Shown: piece after piece, positions 36,987 to 44,338 of the stretch
How the letters are laid out: each line of letters starts with the position of its first letter
How positions within the stretch are numbered: the first letter of the stretch is position 1
Position numbers and translations under genes: made by a program
Notes under the pieces: generated by a model
What the model was told of the DNA's origin: nothing
The model's database searches: none
What the model saw: the letters and a program-made list of their open reading frames with translations, nothing else
Assembly (NCBI RefSeq): GCF_008370255.1
Contig: NZ_SEUI01000003.1
Span: 1 to 64,000, forward strand
Origin: Pseudoalteromonas sp. FUC4
GTDB lineage: Bacteria > Pseudomonadota > Gammaproteobacteria > Enterobacterales > Alteromonadaceae
DNA: 64,000 nt
Direction of reading: 5' to 3'

Positions 36987-37267
36987 AGGCTCTCCTAAAA
37001 CTTAAAAAAATAACATTGAGTAAACCAAATTCACTCAGGGCGCGTATTTTATACTATAAAGGATGTATTAAAAAGCGTATTTAACCACCTAAAAACAGCA
37101 CCTATGGTACATTTAAAACATGTTAAAGCTTAATCTAAGTCAAAACCCTGTAAATTATAAGCTTAATATGTGTAGAAAACGTGCCAGAGAATTTATTATC
37201 GTGTAGAATATATGTATTACAGCATCACGATTGTAGATGATACAGGGTCGGAAACAGAGAATTCACC

Positions 37268-37900
37268 ATGAAAAAAATAGCACTATCTTTAACAATATTG
37301 CTTGGTGCGTTGTCAGCAAGCAACGCAACAGCATTTGATGGCGATGTAAACGCAGGTAAAGAAAAATCAGCAACGTGTGCGGCTTGTCACGGCCCAGACG
37401 GTAATGCGCCGGTTAATATTTACCCTAAAATTGCAGGTCAACATCCAGATTATATCCTTAAGCAACTTCAGGATTTAAAATTAGGTATGACATCAGGCGG
37501 CAAAGAAGGGCGTATGGATCCAGTAATGAGCGCTATGGCTATGCCACTAAGCGAGCAAGACATGAAAGATCTAGCAGCTTATTTTTCTTCAATGAACATG
37601 TCTGAAGGTGCTACACCTAAAGATGTCGTTGAAGTAGGCGAAATGCTCTTTAAAGCAGGTGACGCAGAGCGTGGAATTCCATCATGTGCAGCATGTCATG
37701 GCCCACGTGGTAATGGCTCGTCACTGGCTAAGTTTCCAAAAATTTCTTTTCAGCATCCTGGATATATCAAGTCTCAACTTGAAAAGTTCCGTGATGGCAC
37801 TCGCCATAATGACTTAAATGGCATGATGGGCGACATTGCAAAGAAATTAACAGATAAAGACATTGAAGTACTATCTCAGTACTTAGGTGGCTTACACTAA
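37268..37900 (+). CDS. dihaem cytochrome c4
   Basis: 210 residues. The signal peptide ends near ATA-FD (about residue 22). Two homologous cytochrome domains follow, each with a haem site, CAACHGPDGNAP and CAACHGPRGNGSS. Met ligands are in the domain ends (MSAMAMPLSEQD, LNGMMGDIA). Such proteins pass electrons to terminal oxidases or nitrite reductase, membrane-associated in the periplasm. It is a single gene, closed by a terminator. Confidence 0.94.
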   Translation: MKKIALSLTILLGALSASNATAFDGDVNAGKEKSATCAACHGPDGNAPVNIYPKIAGQHPDYILKQLQDLKLGMTSGGKEGRMDPVMSAMAMPLSEQDMKDLAAYFSSMNMSEGATPKDVVEVGEMLFKAGDAERGIPSCAACHGPRGNGSSLAKFPKISFQHPGYIKSQLEKFRDGTRHNDLNGMMGDIAKKLTDKDIEVLSQYLGGLH

Positions 37901-37950
37901 AGTCGTATTTATTTAGCAGTTGATAATAAATACACTACAATGTGTTACAA

Positions 37951-37974
37951 AAAGCAGCTAAGGCTGCTTTTTTT
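37951..37974 (+). terminator. terminator of the cytochrome c4 gene
   Basis: AAAGCAGC (37951-37958), loop TAAG, GCTGCTTT (37963-37970) and more T residues. Confidence 0.92.
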
Positions 37975-38126
37975 GTGCCTATAATTAACGATATCACCCT
38001 TTTGTATGTAAGACATTGACTATGCTATCTTGTGAGAAAAGTCTTATTTTATTTTTAAATAATAAGCTAAGCTATTGTAATTTAACGTTTATGTGTTTTT
38101 TAAGTACAATAATTATAATAAAAGTT

Positions 38127-38478
38127 ATATAAATCAGTTGTAACAAAATTATTAACGAGTAAATTAACCCCTGTCGTAAAAACAATAACAAAACGGAAAC
38201 AGCTATAAGGAAAGTGGCGCGGCATGACTACATAGCACAAGATTGGTGCTACTAAAGGAAATAATAAAAAAGTGTCAGGATGACCGAAAATAATAAAAAA
38301 CTCATGGAAGTTTAATAATAAAAACAAAATGGAATGTAACAAGGAACGTAAAAATAATAACAATACGGACTGATAATAATAAAAATAATAAAGACTAAAA
38401 AAGTCGAAGGGAGAAGTGTCCAGATAATGGCGCTCAGATTAGCAGGCGGTAGAGATGTTTTCTCTACCGCCTTTTTAT
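38127..38478 (+). ncRNA. csrC: CsrB/CsrC-type CsrA-sequestering small RNA
   Basis: A non-coding, A-rich stretch between engB and yihI, where E. coli has csrC. It carries nine GGA motifs in 218 bases (38195, 38209, 38257, 38278, 38306, 38331, 38343, 38367, 38410), separated by AATAATAAAA-like linkers. Two are plainly in hairpin loops: GTCA-GGA-TGAC (38274-38284, containing the CsrA consensus CAGGATG) and AAACT-CATGGA-AGTTT (38298-38313). It ends in the strong terminator GGCGGTAGAGA/TCTCTACCGCC with TTTTTATTT. A perfect TATAAT (38114-38119) sets the likely start near 38126. TGTAAG at 38007 could be half a UvrY/GacA box. The RNA would titrate CsrA. Confidence 0.85.
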
Positions 38479-38480
38479 TT
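38446..38480 (+). terminator. terminator of the CsrC-type RNA
   Basis: GGCGGTAGAGA (about 38446-38455) pairs with TCTCTACCGCC (38461-38471) around a short loop of T residues, then TTTTTATTT. From here to yihI (38481-38649) I see no further gene or clear signal apart from a TTACAATACC promoter-like stretch near 38486. Confidence 0.93.
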
Positions 38481-38649
38481 GTCCTGTTACAATACCCACC
38501 GTTTAAAATTAGCGATTAATTAGCTAAGGCGCTTTTAAATGAGAAACCCAACCTCTATAGCGCAAACTGAATTCTTCTGGCTAGGCCAGCACTGCGATGC
38601 CCATTAATTTGCGCTTCGCTCAAAACCTCTTAAGTGAGATGATCAAGAT

Positions 38650-39234
38650 ATGAGTAGAACTAAAAAGTCACGCAAAAGCCCAGCAAACGGACCTGTTCGT
38701 TTAAGCCAAGATAAGCTTAAAGAAATGCGCGCATTAAAAGAGCAGAGAGTTAAAAAAACCAAAGGCGCAAAGCCCGGTTCTCGTAATGCGCCAGATTTAC
38801 TTGATAGCGAAAGCCAAAATAGTAATCATGCGCCTAAAGATAAGCGTGTAGGCAGTAAAAAGCCTGTGCCGTTAATCGCAACCGCGCCTGAGCCTAAAGT
38901 TGAAATGAAACGCAACTTAAAGCCAACTATTGAGCTAAAAAAAGTAATCGAGCCTGAATTTACACCTGAACAAGAGCTAGAAGCACTTGAGAATGACGAA
39001 CGTTTACTTAAACTAGTAGAGCGTCATGAAAAAGGTGAAATGCTAACAGGTAAAGATGCTAAGTACTTCAATAGTCGCATTGCCCGTCATCAGGCGTTAT
39101 GTGAAATTCTTGGTATTGAAGATGAGGACGAAGACGAGTTTGAAGATGATATTGAAAGCAAAGGCAGCTCTGACTTCGATCAATACTTATCTGATGATTT
39201 AGCTAACGAATGGCTAGATGAAGACGACAAATAG
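38650..39234 (+). CDS. yihI: Der GTPase-activating protein YihI
   Basis: 194 residues (E. coli 169). The N-terminal third is basic and disordered (MSRTKKSRKSPAN, KKTKGAKPGSRNAPD). The conserved part has HAPKDKRVGSKKPVPL, then LEALENDERLLKLVERHEKGE and an acidic C-terminus (EDEDEDEFEDD). YihI stimulates the GTPase Der and so affects 50S assembly. It follows the CsrC-type RNA and precedes a DUF2489 gene, an order shared with related bacteria. Confidence 0.9.
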   Translation: MSRTKKSRKSPANGPVRLSQDKLKEMRALKEQRVKKTKGAKPGSRNAPDLLDSESQNSNHAPKDKRVGSKKPVPLIATAPEPKVEMKRNLKPTIELKKVIEPEFTPEQELEALENDERLLKLVERHEKGEMLTGKDAKYFNSRIARHQALCEILGIEDEDEDEFEDDIESKGSSDFDQYLSDDLANEWLDEDDK

Positions 39235-39246
39235 TAAGGATAAATA

Positions 39247-39762
39247 ATGAGTACCTCGGTAATTTTAGCCTTACTTTTAGGCGCTGCTATCATAGCTGGT
39301 TTGGCATTTTATGCGGGTCAGTTGCTGTATAAGTTAAATGCGCAAAAAAAGTTAATTGCTAAAACGCAGGCTGAGCAAAAGCAAAAGCTTGAAAAGTCGC
39401 GTTTAAAGCGAAACGCAAAACTAGCCGATAGTATTCATTTAATCGCACGTGCAATGAATGAAGAGCAGTGTGAGTTTTCTGAAGGCTGTTTACGCATATG
39501 GGTACTTATCTCTCAGTATGCCTTTGAAAGCGAGCGTGATTTAACGACGCAGTATCCTGGTATTTATAAAATGTATCAGGTAGTTAAAGAAATGCCGACG
39601 CACGACGCACGTAAAAAATACTCTAAAAAAGAGATTTTTAAGCTGGATAAGGCTCGTTGGCAAGCTGAAAAAACACTTAAAGATGAAGTTAAAGCTGATT
39701 GCGCTAAAATTATCATCGAGTTTAAAGCCGCTCCAGGTAGCGATAAAGTCGTTTTTAATTAA
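39247..39762 (+). CDS. DUF2489 family membrane-anchored protein
   Basis: 171 residues with one N-terminal membrane helix (about 5-27), a basic coiled-coil stretch (AQKKLIAKTQAEQKQKLEK) and a cytoplasmic helical domain with CEFSEGCLRIWVLISQY. This matches DUF2489, commonly found between yihI and hemN. No function is known. It begins 12 bases after yihI, so it is probably co-transcribed. Confidence 0.82.
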   Translation: MSTSVILALLLGAAIIAGLAFYAGQLLYKLNAQKKLIAKTQAEQKQKLEKSRLKRNAKLADSIHLIARAMNEEQCEFSEGCLRIWVLISQYAFESERDLTTQYPGIYKMYQVVKEMPTHDARKKYSKKEIFKLDKARWQAEKTLKDEVKADCAKIIIEFKAAPGSDKVVFN

Positions 39763-39780
39763 AGCTACAACTTAAATACA

Positions 39781-39807
39781 AAAAGCAGACCTAGGTCTGC
39801 TTTTTTT
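39781..39807. terminator. bidirectional terminator between DUF2489 gene and hemN
   Basis: The perfect palindrome GCAGACCTAGGTCTGC (39785-39800) is flanked by AAAA and TTTTTTT. Confidence 0.93.
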
Positions 39808-39838
39808 GTGCCGATGTATTTATTATCCAGAGTTCAGG

Positions 39839-41212
39839 TTAAATCACTCTTGAAAAACGCGTCGCATTTATTTGTTTCTGTAAGTGAGCATCAAAGCACA
39901 TACAAATAATACGAATAAATAAGTTACCGCGTGGTGTTACGCTAATTTTATTATCAATTATAGTGACTAGCCCATCTTTTATAAGTGGCGTTAGCGCTAC
40001 TAATGCATCCTCAAAGTAGTCATTAAATATAAGGGCGTGTTTTTCACTAAATGCTTGTATATCTAACTCAAATTGACAAATGAGCTGCTTAATAGCATCA
40101 GCACGAATTACATCATCATGTGTTAAGTGCATGCCCTTATTAAGTGCACAGCCGCCTTGTGTTTCTACGCTGTGGTAATAATGTTTTAATTCTTTTTGAT
40201 TTTGTAAAATGGCGGTGCCAATCTGCGAAATCGATGACACGCCTAAACCTAATAAATCACAATTTCCATGGGTTGTATAACCTTGAAAGTTACGATGTAA
40301 CTTACCTTCATTTTGTGCAACAGCTAGTTCGTTATCAGTTTTTGCAAAGTGGTCCATACCAATAAATTGATAACCTGCCTGCGTCATTTGCTCCAGCGTA
40401 TTTTTAAACATAGTGAGCTTATTATGTGCACTGGGTAAATCTGCATCTTTAATCTTACGCTGTGCGGCAAAGCGCTCAGGTAAATGCGCGTAGTTAAACA
40501 CTGATACACGATCAGGGCTTAGCTCAATAAGTTGCTCAATAGTTTGCTTAAAGCTCTCTGGCGTTTGTAGAGGCAGACCGTAAATCATATCTGCATTAAT
40601 AGATTGAAATCCCAGCTCGCGAGCTTGTGTAATTAATTGTTTTACAGTACCTGCATTTTGCGGACGATTAACAGCAAGTTGCACGTCGTCATTAAAGTCC
40701 TGAATCCCAAACGAGACGCGGTTAAAGCCAAGCATTCTTAAATCAACAAGCATATTGTCGGCAAGTGAACGTGGGTCTATTTCAATGCCGCGCTCTGTGG
40801 TGCTTGTAAAATTAAAGTGCTGTTCTAAAATCGCCATTAAACGAGTCATTTGTTTTGCTGTTAAAAAGGTGGGAGTACCGCCACCTAAATGTAATTGCTC
40901 AACCGTGTAGCTTTTAAATAAAGGCGCTTGGGCAGTAATTTCTTTTGCTAAAAAGTCGAGATACGTATCTGCCTTAGATTGATGGCGGGTAATTATTTTA
41001 TTACAGCCACAGTAGTAGCAAAGCTGGCTACAAAACGGAATATGAATATATAAAGAAAGAGAGCGACTTGTTGACGATTCTATAGCGCTTAGTAGATCTT
41101 GTTGCTCATACCCGTCACGCAGTGATAAAGCGGTGGGATACGAGGTATAACGCGGACCAGACACATTATATTTGTTTATTAGGGTTTGATCCCATTGTGG
41201 AAGTTTAATCAT
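39839..41212 (-). CDS. hemN: oxygen-independent coproporphyrinogen III oxidase
   Basis: 457 residues from the ATG at 41212 (AGGTG upstream). A GTG three codons earlier is less likely. It is a radical SAM enzyme of haem synthesis. The cluster motif is CSQLCYYCGC (C-x3-C-x2-C-x-C as in E. coli HemN), with YTSYPTALSLRDG near the N-terminus and GGGTPTFL for SAM binding. The C-terminal HemN domain is present. The size and the GCNKIITRHQSKADTYL segment mark true HemN rather than HemW. It ends the conserved polA-to-hemN block. Confidence 0.95.
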   Translation of the reverse strand: MIKLPQWDQTLINKYNVSGPRYTSYPTALSLRDGYEQQDLLSAIESSTSRSLSLYIHIPFCSQLCYYCGCNKIITRHQSKADTYLDFLAKEITAQAPLFKSYTVEQLHLGGGTPTFLTAKQMTRLMAILEQHFNFTSTTERGIEIDPRSLADNMLVDLRMLGFNRVSFGIQDFNDDVQLAVNRPQNAGTVKQLITQARELGFQSINADMIYGLPLQTPESFKQTIEQLIELSPDRVSVFNYAHLPERFAAQRKIKDADLPSAHNKLTMFKNTLEQMTQAGYQFIGMDHFAKTDNELAVAQNEGKLHRNFQGYTTHGNCDLLGLGVSSISQIGTAILQNQKELKHYYHSVETQGGCALNKGMHLTHDDVIRADAIKQLICQFELDIQAFSEKHALIFNDYFEDALVALTPLIKDGLVTIIDNKISVTPRGNLFIRIICMCFDAHLQKQINATRFSRVI

Positions 41213-41283
41213 CACGCGCACCTAAGTATTTATTCAGGGGGTGATTATAAAAAAGTACGCAGTAAGGCGGTTTGATCTATAAC

Positions 41284-41309
41284 AAAAAAGGTGCCGAAGC
41301 ACCTTTTTT
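41284..41309. terminator. terminator downstream of darP
   Basis: AAAAAAGGTGC (41284-41294), loop CGAA, GCACCTTTTTT (41299-41309). It is symmetric and ends the minus-strand darP gene at 41337. Confidence 0.92.
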
Positions 41310-41336
41310 AATAAAATATCAATTAATGCGGTCTAA

Positions 41337-41870
41337 TTAATATGTAACAGTATGGGCATCTTTGAGATATTGAAATAACTCTTTATAACCTTTACCCGGC
41401 TTTTCAGCTTTCGCTTCTTTTGCCGCATTACGAACCAATTGACGCATTTGCTGACGATCAAGAGACGGGAACTGCTCAATAGTCTCATTGATAAGGTCAT
41501 CGCCTTGTTCAATTAGGTCTGAACGTAGTTGCTCAATTTTTTTGACCAATACTTCAGCTTGGTTATTTTTATTAAGCATCACATCGATAATCGCTTTAAT
41601 ATCATCAATGTTTTCTACAGTACGCAGTGTTTTAGCGATGTAATTTAAGTGGCGACGGTACGCGTCGCTTTTGTTACTTATTTTATCAGCAACAACCATC
41701 GCTTCTTTTAAATCGTCATTTAATGGTAGGCGTTCGCGCTGTTTTTTACCCATTTTGGCAATTTCAGTACCTAACTGATGAAACTCTTGCGCTTCGCGTT
41801 TAAGCTCCGTTCTTGATACATATTCAATTTCTTCTTCAATTTCAGCAGGCTTGCCTTTTTTCTTTGCCAT
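41337..41870 (-). CDS. darP: dual-action ribosomal maturation protein DarP (YjgA)
   Basis: 177 residues, highly charged and helical, matching YjgA: VSRTELKREAQEFHQLG near the N-terminus, KMGKKQRERLPL, then DAYRRHLNYIAKTLR and the end GYKELFQYLKD. It binds 50S precursors late in assembly. It is divergent from pmbA, the same arrangement as in E. coli (yjgA-pmbA). Confidence 0.94.
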   Translation of the reverse strand: MAKKKGKPAEIEEEIEYVSRTELKREAQEFHQLGTEIAKMGKKQRERLPLNDDLKEAMVVADKISNKSDAYRRHLNYIAKTLRTVENIDDIKAIIDVMLNKNNQAEVLVKKIEQLRSDLIEQGDDLINETIEQFPSLDRQQMRQLVRNAAKEAKAEKPGKGYKELFQYLKDAHTVTY

Positions 41871-42014
41871 GGGGTGCTCTTAAATAAAAATAACTTTTTC
41901 CATTATACATGAATATGATACTTAGGAATATTAGCTGATGTGATGCATTGAGTGTGTTAGCATTTAAATATAAGAAATGCGTGCATTATGCCTCTAAGGC
42001 TCAGGACTTAATTT

Positions 42015-43364
42015 ATGAAAAGCCAACAAAACGATCCAATTTATTCTCAAATATCTCAAGTTAAAGATGCGGTAGCAGAAGTACTCGAACATGCTAAAAA
42101 ATTAGGCGCTACAGCTGCAGAAGCTGCGATGTCTAGCACGTCTGGTTTATCGGTTAGTACACGAATGGGTGAAGTAGAAACCATTGAGTTCAACCAAGAC
42201 GGCGGCTTAGGTATTAGTGTATATGTTGGTAATAATAAAGGCTCGGCGTCAACAGCTGATTTAAATCCAAAAACATTGCGCACGGTAGTCGAAAAAGCGA
42301 TTGATATAGCCAAATTTACATCGGATGACCCATTTAACGGCGTTGCTGATAAAGAGTTACTTGAATTTAATCCTAAAGATTTAGATTTATACCATCCTTG
42401 GGATGTAAGCCCTGAGGAAGGCATTGATCTTTGTCATGCTGCTGAGCAAGCTGCATTAAATGCAGATGAGCGCATTGTTAACTCTGATGGTGCGAGCTTT
42501 TCATCGCATCAGGGGTTACGTGTTTATGGTAACAGCCACGGTTTAATTGCAGGCTTTCCGCGCACTCGTCACAGTATTAGTACTATGGTAATAGGCCAAG
42601 ATGGCGAGCATATGCAACGCGACTCTGCTTATACAGTTGCTCGCGATCAGGCTGGTTTAAATGATGCGGCGGCAGTGGGTCTTGAAGCGGCAGCTGAAAC
42701 CTTAGCTAAGTTAAACAGCCAAAAGCTAGGCACAATGAAAGTGCCTGTTATTTTTAGAGCCGATATTGCAAATTCATTGTTTGGTCACTTGGTGTCGGCA
42801 ATTGGTGGTGGTGCGCTTTATCGTAAATCAAGTTTTTTACTTGATAGCTTAGGCACTCAGGTATTTAGTAATAGTGTGAATATTGCTGAGCGCCCACATA
42901 TTTTAAAAGGGTTGGCATCGTCACCGTTTGATAGCGAAGGTGTTAAAACATTCGATAGAGAAATTATTCAAGGCGGCGAGCTACAAACCTATTTATTAGC
43001 AAGTTATGCCGCACGCAAAATGAATATGACGCCGACAGGCCATGCGGGCGGTATACATAACTGGCTTGTTGAGCAAACTCATAACGATTTAACTGCACTA
43101 TTAAAAACCATGGGTACTGGCTTATTAGTTACAGAGCTAATGGGGCAGGGCGTAAATACAGTAACGGGTGACTATTCTCGTGGTGCTGCAGGTTTTTGGG
43201 TTGAGAATGGTGAAATTCAATATCCTGTAAGTGAAATTACCATTGCTGGTAATTTAAAAGACATGTTTAAAGGCATTTCCGCCATTGGTGGTGATATAGA
43301 GCGTCGTGGTGGTATTCAAACCGGCTCAGTATTAATAGAGCAAATGCAAATAGCTGGCGCGTAG
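42015..43364 (+). CDS. pmbA: metalloprotease subunit PmbA (TldE)
   Basis: 449 residues, the usual size. TldE is the non-catalytic partner of TldD in a heterodimeric protease that matures microcin B17 and degrades CcdA. Family features are VSTRMGEVETIEFNQDGGLGISVYVG near the N-terminus, the GxxRxRHSIS-like FPRTRHSIS, and the C-terminal region PTGHAGGIHNWLVEQ, GQGVNTVTGDYSRGAAGFWVENG. TldD is not in this window. Confidence 0.95.
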   Translation: MKSQQNDPIYSQISQVKDAVAEVLEHAKKLGATAAEAAMSSTSGLSVSTRMGEVETIEFNQDGGLGISVYVGNNKGSASTADLNPKTLRTVVEKAIDIAKFTSDDPFNGVADKELLEFNPKDLDLYHPWDVSPEEGIDLCHAAEQAALNADERIVNSDGASFSSHQGLRVYGNSHGLIAGFPRTRHSISTMVIGQDGEHMQRDSAYTVARDQAGLNDAAAVGLEAAAETLAKLNSQKLGTMKVPVIFRADIANSLFGHLVSAIGGGALYRKSSFLLDSLGTQVFSNSVNIAERPHILKGLASSPFDSEGVKTFDREIIQGGELQTYLLASYAARKMNMTPTGHAGGIHNWLVEQTHNDLTALLKTMGTGLLVTELMGQGVNTVTGDYSRGAAGFWVENGEIQYPVSEITIAGNLKDMFKGISAIGGDIERRGGIQTGSVLIEQMQIAGA

Positions 43365-43383
43365 TATTAATACGCAGTGTATA

Positions 43384-43415
43384 CTTAGACCCAGAGTATT
43401 ATCTCTGGGTCTAAG
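43384..43415 (+). other. 13-bp perfect intergenic hairpin between pmbA and dciA
   Basis: CTTAGACCCAGAG (43384-43396), loop TATTAT, CTCTGGGTCTAAG (43403-43415). There is no T-run straight after (GTGAGCTTTT), so termination is unproven. It ends 21 bases before the dciA start. Confidence 0.7.
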
Positions 43416-43436
43416 TGAGCTTTTACGAGGTGTAAA

Positions 43437-43922
43437 ATGGCTAAAGATAGATATGCACCAAAACCGCTAACCGATATTATGGCGGGGTTAAATAGTCGTT
43501 TATCGGCTTATGCAGGCAAAAGCCAAGCACTTGATACACAGCAAACCCTATTAAAAGATTTTTTAGGTCCTAAATTGGGTGATAAATGCCGAGTTAGTAA
43601 TTACCGAGATGGCACGCTAATGATAGAGGCGGTATCTGCGCCTATCGCGCTTAGGCTTAATTATTTAAAAATGGATATGCTTTCACATTTTAGAGCAGCT
43701 GGAATGGCAGAGCTCGGACAAATAAAAATAACTGCAAATCCTCAAGCAACTCAAAGATTAAGTACTGCGAACAAGTCGGGCAGTCCTACCGTTACCAACT
43801 CACGTAAAATGAGTGAGCAAACAGCGGATTACTTAAACGCGATAGCATCGTCTGCGCCCCCTTCATTAAAAGAAAAACTAGAGCGTTTAGCGCTTCACGG
43901 AAAAAATAAAAGCAAGTCTTAA
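43437..43922 (+). CDS. dciA: DciA family (DUF721) replicative-helicase loader
   Basis: 161 residues. The N-terminal DUF721 domain (about 1-105) shows MAGLNSRLSAYAGKSQALDTQ-type helix, then FLGPKLGDKCRVSNYRDGTLMIEAVSAPIALRLNYLK. A basic, disordered tail follows (RLSTANKSGS...KNKSKS). DciA is the ancestral loader of DnaB in bacteria without DnaC, consistent with a marine gammaproteobacterium. In many relatives it lies beside secA. Here pepO and two other genes lie between them. Confidence 0.85.
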   Translation: MAKDRYAPKPLTDIMAGLNSRLSAYAGKSQALDTQQTLLKDFLGPKLGDKCRVSNYRDGTLMIEAVSAPIALRLNYLKMDMLSHFRAAGMAELGQIKITANPQATQRLSTANKSGSPTVTNSRKMSEQTADYLNAIASSAPPSLKEKLERLALHGKNKSKS

Positions 43923-44062
43923 CTACTCACCATCTTGTTATTGATGGGGCTAATTTGGCAGCTCACCGCATTCAAAATACTTTGTTACATATTCCATTTT
44001 ATTGTTGGCTTAATGAGGTTTATGATACTGCGTGGTGTGCTTTATTATTTAAAGCTCCCTTG

Positions 44063-44143
44063 ATACCCATTCCATTAAGTAAAAGCGTACAGGCAGTGCT
44101 ATTTTTACTCCTGCTATATTCAAGAATTTAATGGAGTTGGTAT
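44063..44143. repeat. composite inverted repeat in the dciA-pepO gap
   Basis: ATACCCATTCCATTAA (44063-44078) pairs with TTAATGGAGTTGGTAT (44128-44143), with one wobble and one mismatch. The right arm also starts a perfect small hairpin, GTTGGTAT-GTG-ATACCAAC (44136-44154). No coding potential was seen anywhere in 43923-44338. Confidence 0.55.
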
Positions 44144-44171
44144 GTGATACCAACCTGCATAAATCTTTGAT

Positions 44172-44259
44172 CAATTTAACGAATTAAATTGTACTATAAC
44201 GTCGTTAAAAATTTTTTATTTAGAACAACTAGATACAAAAACTTTTGCCTAGTTCTAGC
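44172..44259. repeat. dispersed degenerate intergenic repeat, copy B
   Basis: CAATTTAACGAATTAAAT, CGTTAAAAAT, GAACAACTAGATA and CTTTTGCC occur in the same order and spacing as in 773-862. A TTGGTATGATTTAATTC motif at about 44303 may be the far end. This copy fills the middle of the 416-bp gap upstream of pepO. Confidence 0.5.
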
Positions 44260-44338
44260 GTAATTTTCTTAACGTTAAATAGACCCCATACATAAGCAGA
44301 TTGGTATGATTTAATTCTAACTAACAAACGGAATCATT

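Noticed and set aside
38100-38363. 87-codon frame antisense to the CsrC-type RNA
   Set aside because: Low-complexity hydrophobic product created by the A-rich linkers of the RNA read on the other strand.
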